Positions 31,451-40,767 of a stretch of DNA of 64,000 nt are shown piece after piece. Position 1 is the first letter of the stretch. Each line of letters opens with the position of its first letter. The stretch spans positions 124,001 through 188,000 of the forward strand of contig NZ_CAJHBT010000003.1 of the NCBI RefSeq assembly GCF_904846675.1, written 5' to 3'. The DNA comes from Psychrobacter urativorans. GTDB taxonomy: Bacteria; Pseudomonadota; Gammaproteobacteria; Pseudomonadales; Moraxellaceae. The notes under the pieces are model-generated. The model was given only the letters and a program-made list of their open reading frames with translations, made no database searches and was not told the DNA's origin. Made by a program: the position numbers and the translations under genes.

Positions 31451-31486
31451 AACTAAGCACGGAAGTTGCTCTGCACTTGGTTTTTT
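31451..31486 (-). terminator. Candidate terminator after ppk1
   Basis: On the minus strand AACCAAGTGC pairs imperfectly (one mismatch, two wobble pairs) with GTGCTTAGTT, followed by TTTTTC. It lies about 55 bases beyond the ppk1 stop. Confidence 0.4.
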
Positions 31487-31541
31487 ATCACTAACATTAA
31501 AATAAATAGCTATTCATTTTAATGTTAGCCAGCTCCATACC

Positions 31542-33887
31542 CTATCCTGGCTTACCGACGCTATTGATGACTTTTAATAAGTGATCTTGGGCAATATGCA
31601 GCGGCGCATCCCCTACTGGTTGGTTTTGCGTCCAACGCCCTTCCCCATTCAGTGTCCATGCCTGGACGTTATCTTGTAAATAATTCAGCAGTCCGTCTTG
31701 ATAGATTTGTTTAAATAATGCTTTATCCTCAATTGGAAATGCCACTTCTACACGATGGAATAAATTGCGATCCATCCAGTCGGCACTACCGCAATACATG
31801 CGCTCATCACCATCATTATAGAAATAATAGATGCGCGTGTGCTCTAAAAAGCGGCCAATAATGGAACGGACAGTGATGTTCTCAGACAAGCCTTGTACTT
31901 GCGGACGCAGGCAACACATGGAACGTAAAATCAGATCAATCTTAACCCCTGCTTGCGAGGCATCATACAGCTTATCAATCAGTTTGCGCTCGGTCAAAGC
32001 GTTAATCTTGACAATAATATGCGCCGGCTTACCTGCTTTGGCATGGGCAATCTCATCATCGATAAAGCTCATGAGCTTATCATGCAAGGTAAACGGCGCA
32101 TGAAGGAGTTTTTTGAGATTGGCAGGTTTGCCCATTCCCGTCAGCTCTTGGAATATTTTGTGCACATCTTCTGAGATATCAAGGTCAGCTGTGAATAAGC
32201 CGTAGTCAGTATAGACCTTGGCGTTGGCAGCATGATAGTTACCGGTGCCTAAATGCACGTAACGGCGAATGCGGTCATCTTCACGGCGGACGATAAGCAT
32301 CAGCTTGGCGTGGGTTTTATAGCCGACGATACCATAAACCACTACTGCGCCCGCTTCTTGGAGATAGTTAGCGACTGCAATATTGGAGGCTTCGTCGAAG
32401 CGCGCACGCAGCTCAATAACGGCGGTGACTTCTTTGCCGTTACGTGCAGCAGCAGCCAGCGCTTTGACAACTTCAGAGTTAGTGCCCGAGCGATATAAGG
32501 TTTGTTTAATTGCTAATACTTTTGGGTCATTAGCGGCTTGCCATAATAGGTTGATGACTGGGGCGAACGAATCAAACGGATGATGTACCAGCACATCACG
32601 CTTACGCATGGCCGCAAACATACTGGTGGTTTTATCCAGCTTATCGATATCACGGCGGAATGGCTTGGGTACAATGTGGGTAAAGGGCTGATAGCGTAAC
32701 GCTGGGATGTTAAAGTCAAATAATAGCCGCGTTAAATTCACAGGCCCATTAACGCGGTAAAGTTGGTTATTATGCAGCTCAAACTCATTCAACAAATAAT
32801 CGCTAATAGGCGTTGGGCAGTCGGTGGTCACCTCTAAGCGTACTTTGTCACCAAAACGGCGGTTTTCAAGCTCGCCCTCTAACGCTTTTGCAATATCATC
32901 AACATCATCTGCCAAATCCAAATCTGCATTACGGGTCAATCTAAATTGATGACAGCCGGTGACATTCATTCCTGGAAACAGCTCACCGACATGCTCATGA
33001 ATAACAGCCGACAGCATAATATGATGCTCTTTGCCGCCAGTCAGCTCATCGGGGAGACGAATGACACGCGGTAGACTGCGCGGGGCAGGAACAATAGCCA
33101 GATTAATATCACGACCAAAGGCATCTTTGCCCTCTAAGCTGGCGATGAAGTTTAGGCTCTTATTCACTAAGCGCGGGAACGGATGTGCCGGATCAATACT
33201 GATAGGGGTCAATACAGGCGAGACTTGTTCTATGAAGTAGCGCTTCATCCACGCTGACTGCTCGGCATTAAGCTCATCGCGCTTTAGATAGCGGATATCC
33301 TGCTCAGCAAGCGCCGGCAAAATGTCTTCATTGAGAATACGATATTGCTCAGCAATAGCCTCATGGGTCACTGCTGATATCTCATTAAGAATCTCACTAG
33401 GACGCATACCATGTGGACTGGTCACTACATCCCCTAAATTTAGCTTTTGCATAATCCCTGCGACGCGAATCTCAAAAAACTCATCCATATTTGATGAAAA
33501 GATAATCAAAAAGAACAGCCGTTCTAATAAAGGATGGTGCGGACTGGCCGCTTGTGCTAAAACACGCAGATGGAACTGCAATAAGGACAGGTCACGATTG
33601 ATATAACTGCTTGGAGAGTAGTTACCATCTTCTGAGCGTTGCCACCCAATTTGAGTCATGGTGGTAGTGGTATCTTTTATGTGGGTTGATGCCTTAGTTG
33701 GCACTGTCGTTTTTGCTGTGGGCTTCTCAATAGACGCTCTAGGTTTTCTGACGGCTTTAGGATTTTCAGTGCTCGTCACTGTTGTTGTCGGCTCATCAGC
33801 TATTTGAGCTTGATTGCTGTTATTACATTCACTATTGGTAGTATTATTAATAACACTTTCACTTTGGTCATTATTTGCGCTAGTCAT
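31542..33887 (-). CDS. ppk1: Polyphosphate kinase 1
   Basis: Makes polyphosphate from ATP and runs in reverse at the inner membrane or cytoplasm. Conserved blocks: [15 protein letters not shown] and [13 protein letters not shown] in the N-terminal and head domains, [11 protein letters not shown] with the catalytic region, [13 protein letters not shown], the phosphorylated His in [21 protein letters not shown] and a second HxK-like region near the end. The core is a normal length, but the 781-residue protein begins with about 85 residues of Asn/Thr/Ser/Lys-rich low-complexity sequence before the first conserved block. GGGGAG precedes the ATG at 33887, so this arm is probably translated. Confidence 0.97.
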   Translation of the reverse strand: MTSANNDQSESVINNTTNSECNNSNQAQIADEPTTTVTSTENPKAVRKPRASIEKPTAKTTVPTKASTHIKDTTTTMTQIGWQRSEDGNYSPSSYINRDLSLLQFHLRVLAQAASPHHPLLERLFFLIIFSSNMDEFFEIRVAGIMQKLNLGDVVTSPHGMRPSEILNEISAVTHEAIAEQYRILNEDILPALAEQDIRYLKRDELNAEQSAWMKRYFIEQVSPVLTPISIDPAHPFPRLVNKSLNFIASLEGKDAFGRDINLAIVPAPRSLPRVIRLPDELTGGKEHHIMLSAVIHEHVGELFPGMNVTGCHQFRLTRNADLDLADDVDDIAKALEGELENRRFGDKVRLEVTTDCPTPISDYLLNEFELHNNQLYRVNGPVNLTRLLFDFNIPALRYQPFTHIVPKPFRRDIDKLDKTTSMFAAMRKRDVLVHHPFDSFAPVINLLWQAANDPKVLAIKQTLYRSGTNSEVVKALAAAARNGKEVTAVIELRARFDEASNIAVANYLQEAGAVVVYGIVGYKTHAKLMLIVRREDDRIRRYVHLGTGNYHAANAKVYTDYGLFTADLDISEDVHKIFQELTGMGKPANLKKLLHAPFTLHDKLMSFIDDEIAHAKAGKPAHIIVKINALTERKLIDKLYDASQAGVKIDLILRSMCCLRPQVQGLSENITVRSIIGRFLEHTRIYYFYNDGDERMYCGSADWMDRNLFHRVEVAFPIEDKALFKQIYQDGLLNYLQDNVQAWTLNGEGRWTQNQPVGDAPLHIAQDHLLKVINSVGKPG

Positions 33888-34039
33888 ACAATTACTCCCC
33901 TATCATCGTAACGATATTACTGGTATTAGTTCTGCTATTGATTTCTTTAAAGTAATTTTTTAGAATCTGTTTATCTTAGTCCTAACTGCCAGCTTTGTCC
34001 TTTGCTAAAATGCAATCAGTTCAACAGCGCCTACGTTGC

Positions 34040-34717
34040 TTACGGCAATACGGCATTATTCAAACGTTTTTGGATAATACGTTGCTTATTACGTAGACGT
34101 TTATCACCACGATTTTTTTCGTAGTATTTCGGATTGGTTAGCATACTAATCAGTAGCGCTGACTCGTCACGATTCAGCTTAGCAGCAGACTTATTAAAAT
34201 AGTGATACGCGGCGGCATCAACACCATAAATACCGTTGCCAAATTCCGCGACATTTAAATAGGCCGTTAAAATACGCGGCTTATCCCATAAAGTTTCAAT
34301 CATAACGGTAATAATAGCTTCTTCGCCTTTACGCACATAAGAGCGATGGGAGGTTAAAAATAGATTCTTAGCCAGCTGCTGGGTAATGGTAGAGCCGCCT
34401 GCAGACATCTTGCCAGTGGCTTCATTCTTTTTCCTTGCCGCCTCAATACCCTTAATGTCAAAACCATTATGTTGACTAAACGTCGAGTCTTCACTGACAA
34501 TCGCAGCTTGCTTAGCAGTTTTGGCAATGGCGTCGTACTCCGCCCACTGTTGGGTAACGCTCCCACCCGTCAGCCGATGAGTCAGCATAAACATGCTGTT
34601 ATTAATGGGTTGGGTTTTCCAAATCATCAGCAAACCTGCTACTAACACATGAAAAGCCACGACCAATAGCATCACTGCCAAAAACAGTCGTTTGATAAAT
34701 TTGCCAATACTTGTCAT
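34040..34717 (-). CDS. mtgA: Monofunctional peptidoglycan glycosyltransferase
   Basis: Polymerises lipid II into glycan strands at the periplasmic face. One N-terminal membrane helix (about residues 11-31) is followed by the glycosyltransferase family 51 domain: the catalytic Glu in AAIVSEDSTFSQHNGFD, GGSTITQQLAKNLFL, and the second Glu region LNVAEFGNGIYGVDAAA. The length of 225 residues and the lack of a transpeptidase domain identify it as MtgA rather than a class A penicillin-binding protein. It is a single gene next to ppk1. Confidence 0.96.
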   Translation of the reverse strand: MTSIGKFIKRLFLAVMLLVVAFHVLVAGLLMIWKTQPINNSMFMLTHRLTGGSVTQQWAEYDAIAKTAKQAAIVSEDSTFSQHNGFDIKGIEAARKKNEATGKMSAGGSTITQQLAKNLFLTSHRSYVRKGEEAIITVMIETLWDKPRILTAYLNVAEFGNGIYGVDAAAYHYFNKSAAKLNRDESALLISMLTNPKYYEKNRGDKRLRNKQRIIQKRLNNAVLP

Positions 34718-34922
34718 GCGTGCAATATCCGAGTGATTAAAAGAGTGAATAAGTTAAAGGTGCCACCGTAGCGGAAATATCGATGTTTGACTATGGTGAT
34801 AAGGAGCAGGCTATCTTATCCTAATCTCACAATCGCTGTCATTATTTGCACAGTTTCTTTATGATATAGAAATAGGCCAGTATGATTAATGCTGATAAAC
34901 ATAAATCTTGCAATGCGTTATT

Positions 34923-35333
34923 ATGACAGTAATACCTAAAATAAATATGAGTGATAGTGGCGGTGTTTGTTTTAGTAGTAGTTATAGCAGTAATAATAAT
35001 GACAATGAAAATACGAGTACAGCGATGCCTAATAATGACAATATAAAAGCGCTACGGGCGCGTATTATTAATGCGGTTCCTAATTTTAATAAACCTGAAT
35101 ATCACGACGAATGGTGGTTACTGGGCACGCCTGGCTGTCATTTATGTACCGATGCCGAAAAGCTGCTAACACGCTTTCAGGCGGTGCAGCCTATCACTTA
35201 TCAGCATGTTGATATTGCAGACTTTAATGAAACACTAATGATGGAATTTGCCACCACTATTCCGGTATTACTGACGCCATATAGACGCTTAAACTATCCA
35301 TTTTCGGTAATGGATTTGCAGCAACTCGTATAA
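34923..35333 (+). CDS. Glutaredoxin-like (DUF836 family) protein
   Basis: The C-terminal 85 residues form a thioredoxin-fold domain of the glutaredoxin-like family: EWWLLGTPGCHLCTDAEKLL carries a CxxC, and TTIPVLL supplies the conserved cis-proline. The N-terminal 45 residues are a Ser/Asn-rich polar arm. The longest frame begins with a TTG at 34908; the ATG at 34923 or 34947 is more likely, but there is no distinct ribosome-binding site. It is probably a cytoplasmic thiol-disulfide protein with unknown partner. The alpha-hydroxy-acid dehydrogenase gene follows after 47 bases on the same strand. Confidence 0.8.
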   Translation: MTVIPKINMSDSGGVCFSSSYSSNNNDNENTSTAMPNNDNIKALRARIINAVPNFNKPEYHDEWWLLGTPGCHLCTDAEKLLTRFQAVQPITYQHVDIADFNETLMMEFATTIPVLLTPYRRLNYPFSVMDLQQLV

Positions 35334-35380
35334 AAATGACCAATTACTGACTCAGCAATCCAGGCAGTAGAGAGAAACCC

Positions 35381-36589
35381 ATGAAAGATTTGAGCAAAAT
35401 TACTGAAATTGAAGATCTTCGTCAAGTCGCTCAGCGTAAGCTACCGCGCATGTTTTATGATTATGTGGACTCAGGCTCGTGGACTGAGACCACTTACCGT
35501 AATAACGAAACCGACTTTGATCGCATCAAATTGCGTCAGCGGGTGCTGGTCGATATGGAAGGGCGCTCACTTGCCACCGAGATGCTAGGCAAGCCAGTAA
35601 ATATGCCGGTCGCCATTGCACCCACTGGCTTTACCGGTATGATGTGGGCAGATGGGGAAATCCTTGCTGCACGTGCCGCTGAAAAATTCGGTGTGCCATT
35701 CTCGCTATCAACGATGAGTATTTGCTCCATTGAAGATATCGCGGAACATACCAGTGCACCATTTTGGTTTCAGCTATATATGATGCGCGATCAAGACTTT
35801 ATAGCCGATCTCATTCGCCGCGCCAAAGCGGCTAATTGTTCAGCGTTAATTTTGACCGCTGACTTACAAGTGCTCGGCCAGCGCCACAAAGACATCAAAA
35901 ATGGTCTATCCGCGCCACCAAAACCGACACTTGCCAATATCTTAAACCTGATGACCAAACCGGAATGGTGCATGAATATGCTGGGTACAAAGCGCCGAAC
36001 CTTTGGTAATATCGTCGGTCATGCTAAAAATGTCGAGGATCTCTCCTCGCTATCAGCATGGACGAGTGAGCAGTTTGACCCGGCACTCAGTTGGGACGAT
36101 GTGGCGCGCATCAAGGATATGTGGGGCGGCAAGCTAATTATCAAAGGAATTATGGATCCTGAAGATGCGATAATGGCTGCCCGTAGCGGTGCTGATGCGC
36201 TGGTGGTCTCAAACCATGGCGGTCGTCAGCTTGATGGTGCACCTTCCTCTATCGCTGCCCTCGCTGATATCGTCCAAGCAGTCCACGCCGAAAGTAGTGA
36301 TATTGAGGTATGGCTAGACAGTGGTATTCGCTCTGGTCAAGATGTGCTCAAGGCCATAGCATTAGGCGCAAAAGGGACTCTTATCGGACGCGCCTTTCTC
36401 TATGGACTTGGTGCTTATGGTGAAGATGGGGTGCGCCGTGCGCTTGAGCTCATTTATAATGAGTGTGATATCAGCATGGCATTCTGCGGTCATACGGATA
36501 TCAATCAAGTGCGCGATGATATTTTAGTTAAAGGTACGTACGAACACCTTAAATCTGCGCTACCTTATGTCGCACCGATGCGCTGGTAG
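35381..36589 (+). CDS. FMN-dependent alpha-hydroxy-acid dehydrogenase (LldD-like)
   Basis: Oxidises a 2-hydroxy acid, most likely L-lactate, passing electrons to quinone or oxygen. It is a TIM barrel of the FMN-dependent lactate dehydrogenase/glycolate oxidase family: YDYVDSGSWTE near residues 27-37, PVAIAPTGFTGM (FMN contact), QLYMMRD, the catalytic His-Gly-Gly-Arg in VVSNHGGRQLDGAPSS and DSGIRSGQDVLKA in the C-terminal phosphate-binding part. The 402 residues are slightly longer than E. coli LldD, with an insert near residues 180-215 where the family has its flexible membrane-binding loop. No lactate permease or regulator is beside it, so the substrate is not settled. Confidence 0.9.
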   Translation: MKDLSKITEIEDLRQVAQRKLPRMFYDYVDSGSWTETTYRNNETDFDRIKLRQRVLVDMEGRSLATEMLGKPVNMPVAIAPTGFTGMMWADGEILAARAAEKFGVPFSLSTMSICSIEDIAEHTSAPFWFQLYMMRDQDFIADLIRRAKAANCSALILTADLQVLGQRHKDIKNGLSAPPKPTLANILNLMTKPEWCMNMLGTKRRTFGNIVGHAKNVEDLSSLSAWTSEQFDPALSWDDVARIKDMWGGKLIIKGIMDPEDAIMAARSGADALVVSNHGGRQLDGAPSSIAALADIVQAVHAESSDIEVWLDSGIRSGQDVLKAIALGAKGTLIGRAFLYGLGAYGEDGVRRALELIYNECDISMAFCGHTDINQVRDDILVKGTYEHLKSALPYVAPMRW

Positions 36590-36677
36590 GCCTTGGTAGG
36601 TAAAGAGAAGATAGCTTTCTTTATACCTCCCATACCCTTTATAATCTACCCATACCTTTTAATTAATATATAGCGCT

Positions 36678-37616
36678 ATGACTATTCAACAACTGCTAAA
36701 AACGGCTCCGGCCACCACGGTATTACTGGTCTGTTTCATTGGATTGTATGTACTGCAAGTGCTATCAGGCGTTGATGCCAATCACCCATCGACCGAGGCA
36801 CTGCTAAAATGGGGAGCGAATGCATTGCCCTATACAATGGGCTACGAGCCATGGCGACTGGTCAGCAGTGCTTTTTTACATATTGGCTTTATGCATTTGT
36901 TGTTTAATGGCTTTGCTATGTACTTTTTTGGCCAGATTGCAGAGCCCATGTTTGGTTCGACTAAATTTTTGGCACTATTTATCCTGTCTGCCATTGGCGG
37001 TAACCTACTGAATAACCATATTACCTGGCAAGGGATTTTGGATGCGACTGCGCAGCCGGGGTTATCTGCTGGCGCGTCTGGTGGTATTATGGGTATCGGG
37101 GCAGGGTTATTGATAGCGGCGTTGTTTAAAATATCCGTTAATAACATGGTGCTAAATCTCAAAAGCTTAGTATTTATTATGGCCATTAACTTAGTATATG
37201 GTTTTGCCGTACCCGGTATTGATAATGCCGGACATATCGGCGGCGCGCTTACTGGCTTAGTGATTGCACTAGCCATAGGTATTGCACATCGTCAGCGATT
37301 AATAACGACACCAGCCATTCCGCCTAACAACTATCAGATGGACTATAAAAGCAATCAATCTAGTAACCAAACGAGCCATCAAACCGATTATAATAGCTAT
37401 TCAAGCGATAGTACTGTTGATAGCAATAGCCAAACAGCCAATATAAATGCCAGTATTCATAATAGCAGCGCTCCTTTTACTAAACCCGCTATTGCTAAGC
37501 CTACCCTTCTTTGGCAGTTATTACCGTGGATAGTTATGTTACTGGTGACCATTGTCTTTATCTGGTGGTGGCAAGATATTCATAATCAAATATTACAAGT
37601 GTTAGCTGCCCAATAA
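36678..37616 (+). CDS. Rhomboid-family intramembrane serine protease
   Basis: Cleaves membrane proteins inside the bilayer. The catalytic Ser is in SAGASGGIMGIGAG (GxSG, about residue 139) and the His in NAGHIGGALTG (about residue 191), on separate membrane helices. HIGFMHLLFNGFAMYFFG is the conserved N-terminal helix with the family's HxxxN. After the six-helix core comes a hydrophilic linker of about 70 residues rich in Asn, Ser, Gln and Thr, then a final helix near residues 285-305, giving a 6+1 topology with an unusually long linker. Substrates are unknown. Confidence 0.93.
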   Translation: MTIQQLLKTAPATTVLLVCFIGLYVLQVLSGVDANHPSTEALLKWGANALPYTMGYEPWRLVSSAFLHIGFMHLLFNGFAMYFFGQIAEPMFGSTKFLALFILSAIGGNLLNNHITWQGILDATAQPGLSAGASGGIMGIGAGLLIAALFKISVNNMVLNLKSLVFIMAINLVYGFAVPGIDNAGHIGGALTGLVIALAIGIAHRQRLITTPAIPPNNYQMDYKSNQSSNQTSHQTDYNSYSSDSTVDSNSQTANINASIHNSSAPFTKPAIAKPTLLWQLLPWIVMLLVTIVFIWWWQDIHNQILQVLAAQ

Positions 37617-37662
37617 ATACCGCTTAATCCAACCTTTCTTTACTCGCTTATGAGACCCGTTT

Positions 37663-38502
37663 ATGTCAAACCTTCCTACCTTCAAAAAATCAACATTAAA
37701 AAACCCTGCAATCTCTATTATTAGTACGCGCGCCTTGCTTGGCACTTTAACAGCAACGATGCTAGTGAGCGTGGCAAGTATGGCAAATGCTGCGCCCTTT
37801 AAAAACTTACCGGCGGATCAAGATGCGGTATTAAGTTTGGGCTTGAATGTCTTAATCAACAATTCAGCTTATGATTTGGATGACGGTACTAAAGTTCGCG
37901 CATTGCCTGGTGTTTTTTATGACAATAATAAGTTCTACGCTCGCGGCGCACAAGCCGGCGCCTATTTAATTAATGATGGCACCAATCAGCTCTCCGCCTA
38001 CGCGCAACTTGCTGGCAATGAGTTTGATCCTGATGATGCCAATGGCGCGCTGGCAGGACTTGATAAGCGTAAATGGTCAGCAGCGGCAGGCCTTAGCTAC
38101 TTGCGCCGCACTCCTGTCGGTGGCTTCCGTGCGCAAATAGCTACCGATATCTTAGATCGTAGTGGTGGCAATACTGCCCGCTTGACTTATCTTGCTAAAA
38201 TCAGCAAAGACAAGCTAACCGTCTATCCAAGCATAGGCTTTGAGTTTTATGATAAGGATTACAACAATTATTACTATGGCGTTAGTGATGAGGAGTCGGT
38301 GCGTACAGACATTGATGCTTATGAGTCTAGAAATAGTGTAAACCCTTATATTAATATCAGCGCCAATTACGACTTTAATGATAAGTGGGCAGGATTTGCC
38401 AATCAAAACTTAAGTGTTCTACCGAATGAGCAACACGATAGTCCGATGGTTGACTCACGTACTGAGTCAACGACGACACTTGGGTTGTTGTATAAATTCT
38501 AA
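37663..38502 (+). CDS. MipA/OmpV-family outer membrane protein
   Basis: A 279-residue secreted beta-barrel. The signal peptide, with an unusually long polar front, ends ANA at about residue 43, after which come strands with alternating hydrophobic residues and a C-terminal TTTLGLLYKF ending in Phe. The RALPGVFYDNNKFYARG and YPSIGFEFYDKDYNNYYYGV segments are typical of the MipA/OmpV family, in which MipA was proposed to scaffold murein synthesis. Actual function here is unclear. It follows the rhomboid gene after 46 bases and is closed by a strong terminator. Confidence 0.88.
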   Translation: MSNLPTFKKSTLKNPAISIISTRALLGTLTATMLVSVASMANAAPFKNLPADQDAVLSLGLNVLINNSAYDLDDGTKVRALPGVFYDNNKFYARGAQAGAYLINDGTNQLSAYAQLAGNEFDPDDANGALAGLDKRKWSAAAGLSYLRRTPVGGFRAQIATDILDRSGGNTARLTYLAKISKDKLTVYPSIGFEFYDKDYNNYYYGVSDEESVRTDIDAYESRNSVNPYINISANYDFNDKWAGFANQNLSVLPNEQHDSPMVDSRTESTTTLGLLYKF

Positions 38503-38523
38503 AGTATTTTAAGTGATAGATAA

Positions 38524-38561
38524 AAAAAGACCTTGCTCATTTATCATGTCGAGGTCTTTTT
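38524..38561 (+). terminator. Terminator after the MipA/OmpV gene
   Basis: AAAAAGACCTTG (38524-38535) pairs with CGAGGTCTTTTT (38550-38561), one wobble pair, about 20 bases after the stop. It separates the defence-type genes from the upstream operon. Confidence 0.88.
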
Positions 38562-38629
38562 GTTACAAAATGAAAAGACCACATGTTCTTAGTTTTTAAA
38601 ATTTAACAATTCATAAAATCAAATATTAA

Positions 38630-38665
38630 GTTCGGAAGCGAACTATAAATGTATACCTGTATAAT
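38630..38665 (+). promoter_or_regulatory. Promoter with GTTCG-N4-CGAAC operator-like dyad
   Basis: A consensus TATAAT (38660-38665) lies about 55 bases before the ATPase gene. The perfect dyad GTTCG-GAAG-CGAAC (38630-38643) covers the -35 region, where no good TTGACA match exists. A repressor or activator could act here. Confidence 0.5.
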
Positions 38666-38719
38666 TTTAGGTGCTATTATTGTGAATATTTCTCGAAAAA
38701 CACTCCTAAAGGGGGTTCT

Positions 38720-39997
38720 ATGCTAATTGAGTTCACAGTAAAAAATTATAGATCTATCAAAGAAGAGCAAACTTTGAGTATGGTTAAAAATAATGGAGAA
38801 GAACTTGAGACTACAAATAGTTTTATTCCAGAAACTCATTCTAGTATACCTTTACTGAGATCAGCTGTTATCTATGGTGCTAATGCGGCTGGAAAATCTA
38901 ATGTGATAAAAGCTATTATGACGATGGAGTCAATTATCCGAGATTCTGCTTCTGCTAGCCAGGAAGGTGATGATATCGGAGTTACTCCTTTCTTATTCAA
39001 TAGCCAATCTAGCAATGAGCCCACATTATTTGAAATGATTTTTATTAGTGAAAATGTTAAATACCAATATGGGTTTAGTACAACAAATTCAAAAATTGTT
39101 AGTGAATGGCTTTTTGCTTTCCCAAAAGGTGTAGCCCAAACATGGTTTGAAAGACTTTATAACGAAGACACAAAGAAACATGATTTTAAATTTGGTAAAC
39201 TTTTAAAAGGTCAAAAAGTTATATGGCAAGATGCGACAAGAGACAACGCCTTATTCTTATCAACGGCAGTACAGTTGAATAGCGAACAGTTAAAACCCGT
39301 ATTTAACTGGTTCAAATCCGTTCTACGCCCTACAAGAACAAGTGGTTATGGATTAGGATTTACAGCATCCCTATGTGATAGCGAAAATAAAGATAAAGTA
39401 TTAGAATTCCTGAATTCTGCTGACTTTAGTATTCATGACATTGAAGTTGAAAAAGAAAAATTTACCGCTGATCTTTTGCCTGATAACCTACCTTCTTTAT
39501 TTAAAGAAGAGATTGTAGATAGAATGAAAGATAAGGAAGTTATCGAACTTAAAGCAGTTCACAAAACTGAAGAAGGCAAATTAGTCTCTTTAGATTTTGA
39601 TGAAGAGTCTGATGGTACTCAAAAATTCTTTTCTTTTGTTGGACCTTGGATTGATAGCCTAGAAAAAGGGTACGTACTAGTTATTGATGAACTTCATAAC
39701 AACTTACACCCCAAAATGGTCAAATATTTAGTAGATTTATTTAATAACTCTCAGACAAACCCTAAGAATGCACAACTAATTTTTTCAACTCATGAAACAT
39801 CTATTTTGAGTCAAAAAGTCTTTAGAAGAGATCAGGTTTGGTTCTGTGAAAAAGATACTTCGCAGGCAACTAGACTTTACCCACTGACAGACTTTCATAT
39901 TCGTAAAGATAAGATTAATTTAGAGTTTGCTTACTTAGATGGTTTGTATGGAGCACTTCCATTTATTCAACCGCTTACATTAAATCAAGAGGTGTAA
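38720..39997 (+). CDS. OLD-like AAA ATPase of an RloA/AbiLi type defence pair
   Basis: A 425-residue ABC/SMC-like ATPase without a long coiled coil. It starts MLIEFTVKNYRSIKEEQTLS, the usual first strand of the RecF/OLD-like AAA_15/AAA_21 group. Walker A is YGANAAGKSNV (about residues 53-63), Walker B is VLVIDELHNNLHPKM (about 320-334), and the switch His is in IFSTHETSILS (about 354-364). It has no TOPRIM domain of its own; the next gene, two bases beyond the stop, supplies an RloB-family protein. This pairing is known from the restriction-linked rloA/rloB genes and from lactococcal AbiL, and mirrors PARIS. GGGGG before the ATG is a plausible ribosome-binding site. It is visibly richer in AT than flanking genes. 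Confidence 0.85.
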   Translation: MLIEFTVKNYRSIKEEQTLSMVKNNGEELETTNSFIPETHSSIPLLRSAVIYGANAAGKSNVIKAIMTMESIIRDSASASQEGDDIGVTPFLFNSQSSNEPTLFEMIFISENVKYQYGFSTTNSKIVSEWLFAFPKGVAQTWFERLYNEDTKKHDFKFGKLLKGQKVIWQDATRDNALFLSTAVQLNSEQLKPVFNWFKSVLRPTRTSGYGLGFTASLCDSENKDKVLEFLNSADFSIHDIEVEKEKFTADLLPDNLPSLFKEEIVDRMKDKEVIELKAVHKTEEGKLVSLDFDEESDGTQKFFSFVGPWIDSLEKGYVLVIDELHNNLHPKMVKYLVDLFNNSQTNPKNAQLIFSTHETSILSQKVFRRDQVWFCEKDTSQATRLYPLTDFHIRKDKINLEFAYLDGLYGALPFIQPLTLNQEV

Positions 39998-39999
39998 AA

Positions 40000-40668
40000 A
40001 TGGGAACTGACAATTTACACCACAAACGTAAAGCTAGAAAAAATAAAGACTTAAGAAGAAAACAAGCTCAAAAATCTGACTATGAAAAAATTTTAATCGT
40101 ATGTGAAGGTGAAAAAACGGAGCCTTATTACTTTAATAACTTAATTAACTATCACAAGCTTAATACAGCTAATATTAATGTTGTTGGTGATTGTGACTCA
40201 GCCCCTATAAGAGTATTAGAGCGTGCGAAAGAACTATACGAAGAATCTAAAGATACTATTCCATATGACAAGGTTTATTGTGTATTTGATAAAGACAGTC
40301 ACTCGACTTACTTACAAACATTAAATATAATAAAACAAATACTGCCTTTGGAAATTTTTATAGCTATTACGTCAATACCCTGTTTTGAATACTGGATATT
40401 ATTGCACTTTACAGATACAACTAAGTCTTATAATAACTATAGAGAGGTTAGCCAAGACTTAAAGATATTTTTACCTCTCTACGAGAAGAAAAACAAAAAT
40501 ATTTATAGTGAGTTATTACCCTATCTCGAAGTAGCAAAAAGAAATGCCAATAAGGCAAATATGGCAGCTATAAAGAATCAAACTGATAATCCAAGTACAA
40601 AAATCCACGAGCTAGTTGAAGTTTTAGAAACTTTAAATAAAAAACAGAAATCGCAGGCAAAATATTAG
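40000..40668 (+). CDS. RloB/AbiLii-family TOPRIM-like effector
   Basis: A 222-residue protein of the RloB family. A short basic N-terminus (HKRKARKNKDLRRKQAQK) is followed by ILIVCEGEKTEPYYFNNL (about residues 31-48), whose EGxxTE resembles the catalytic Glu motif of TOPRIM nucleases, then VYCVFDKDSH with the acidic DxD-like pair (about 89-98), and SIPCFEYWILLHF, a hallmark of the family. It is translationally coupled to the ATPase (stop and start two bases apart; AGAGGTG before the ATG). By analogy with AbiL and PARIS, the ATPase senses phage and this protein is the toxic nuclease or effector; its target is unknown. No methylase, toxin-antitoxin gene or integrase lies beside it. Confidence 0.83.
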   Translation: MGTDNLHHKRKARKNKDLRRKQAQKSDYEKILIVCEGEKTEPYYFNNLINYHKLNTANINVVGDCDSAPIRVLERAKELYEESKDTIPYDKVYCVFDKDSHSTYLQTLNIIKQILPLEIFIAITSIPCFEYWILLHFTDTTKSYNNYREVSQDLKIFLPLYEKKNKNIYSELLPYLEVAKRNANKANMAAIKNQTDNPSTKIHELVEVLETLNKKQKSQAKY

Positions 40669-40703
40669 CAAAAAGCAGGAACAGCTCCTAAAACTTCTAA
40701 TGT

Positions 40704-40733
40704 AAAAAAAAACTTGCCACATTACATGACAAG
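40704..40733 (-). terminator. Terminator after fumC
   Basis: On the minus strand CTTGTCA and TGGCAAG pair (40727-40733 with 40713-40719, one wobble pair), followed by nine T residues. It also separates fumC from the convergent defence-type gene pair. Confidence 0.85.
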
Positions 40734-40767
40734 GTATTTTTATTGCTCTAATAAACTATTAGATAGC

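Noticed and set aside
38630..38643. LexA-type SOS box for the defence cassette
   Set aside because: The dyad is GTTCG-N4-CGAAC, the reverse arrangement of the Gram-positive CGAAC-N4-GTTCG box, and Moraxellaceae do not use that site as far as I know.
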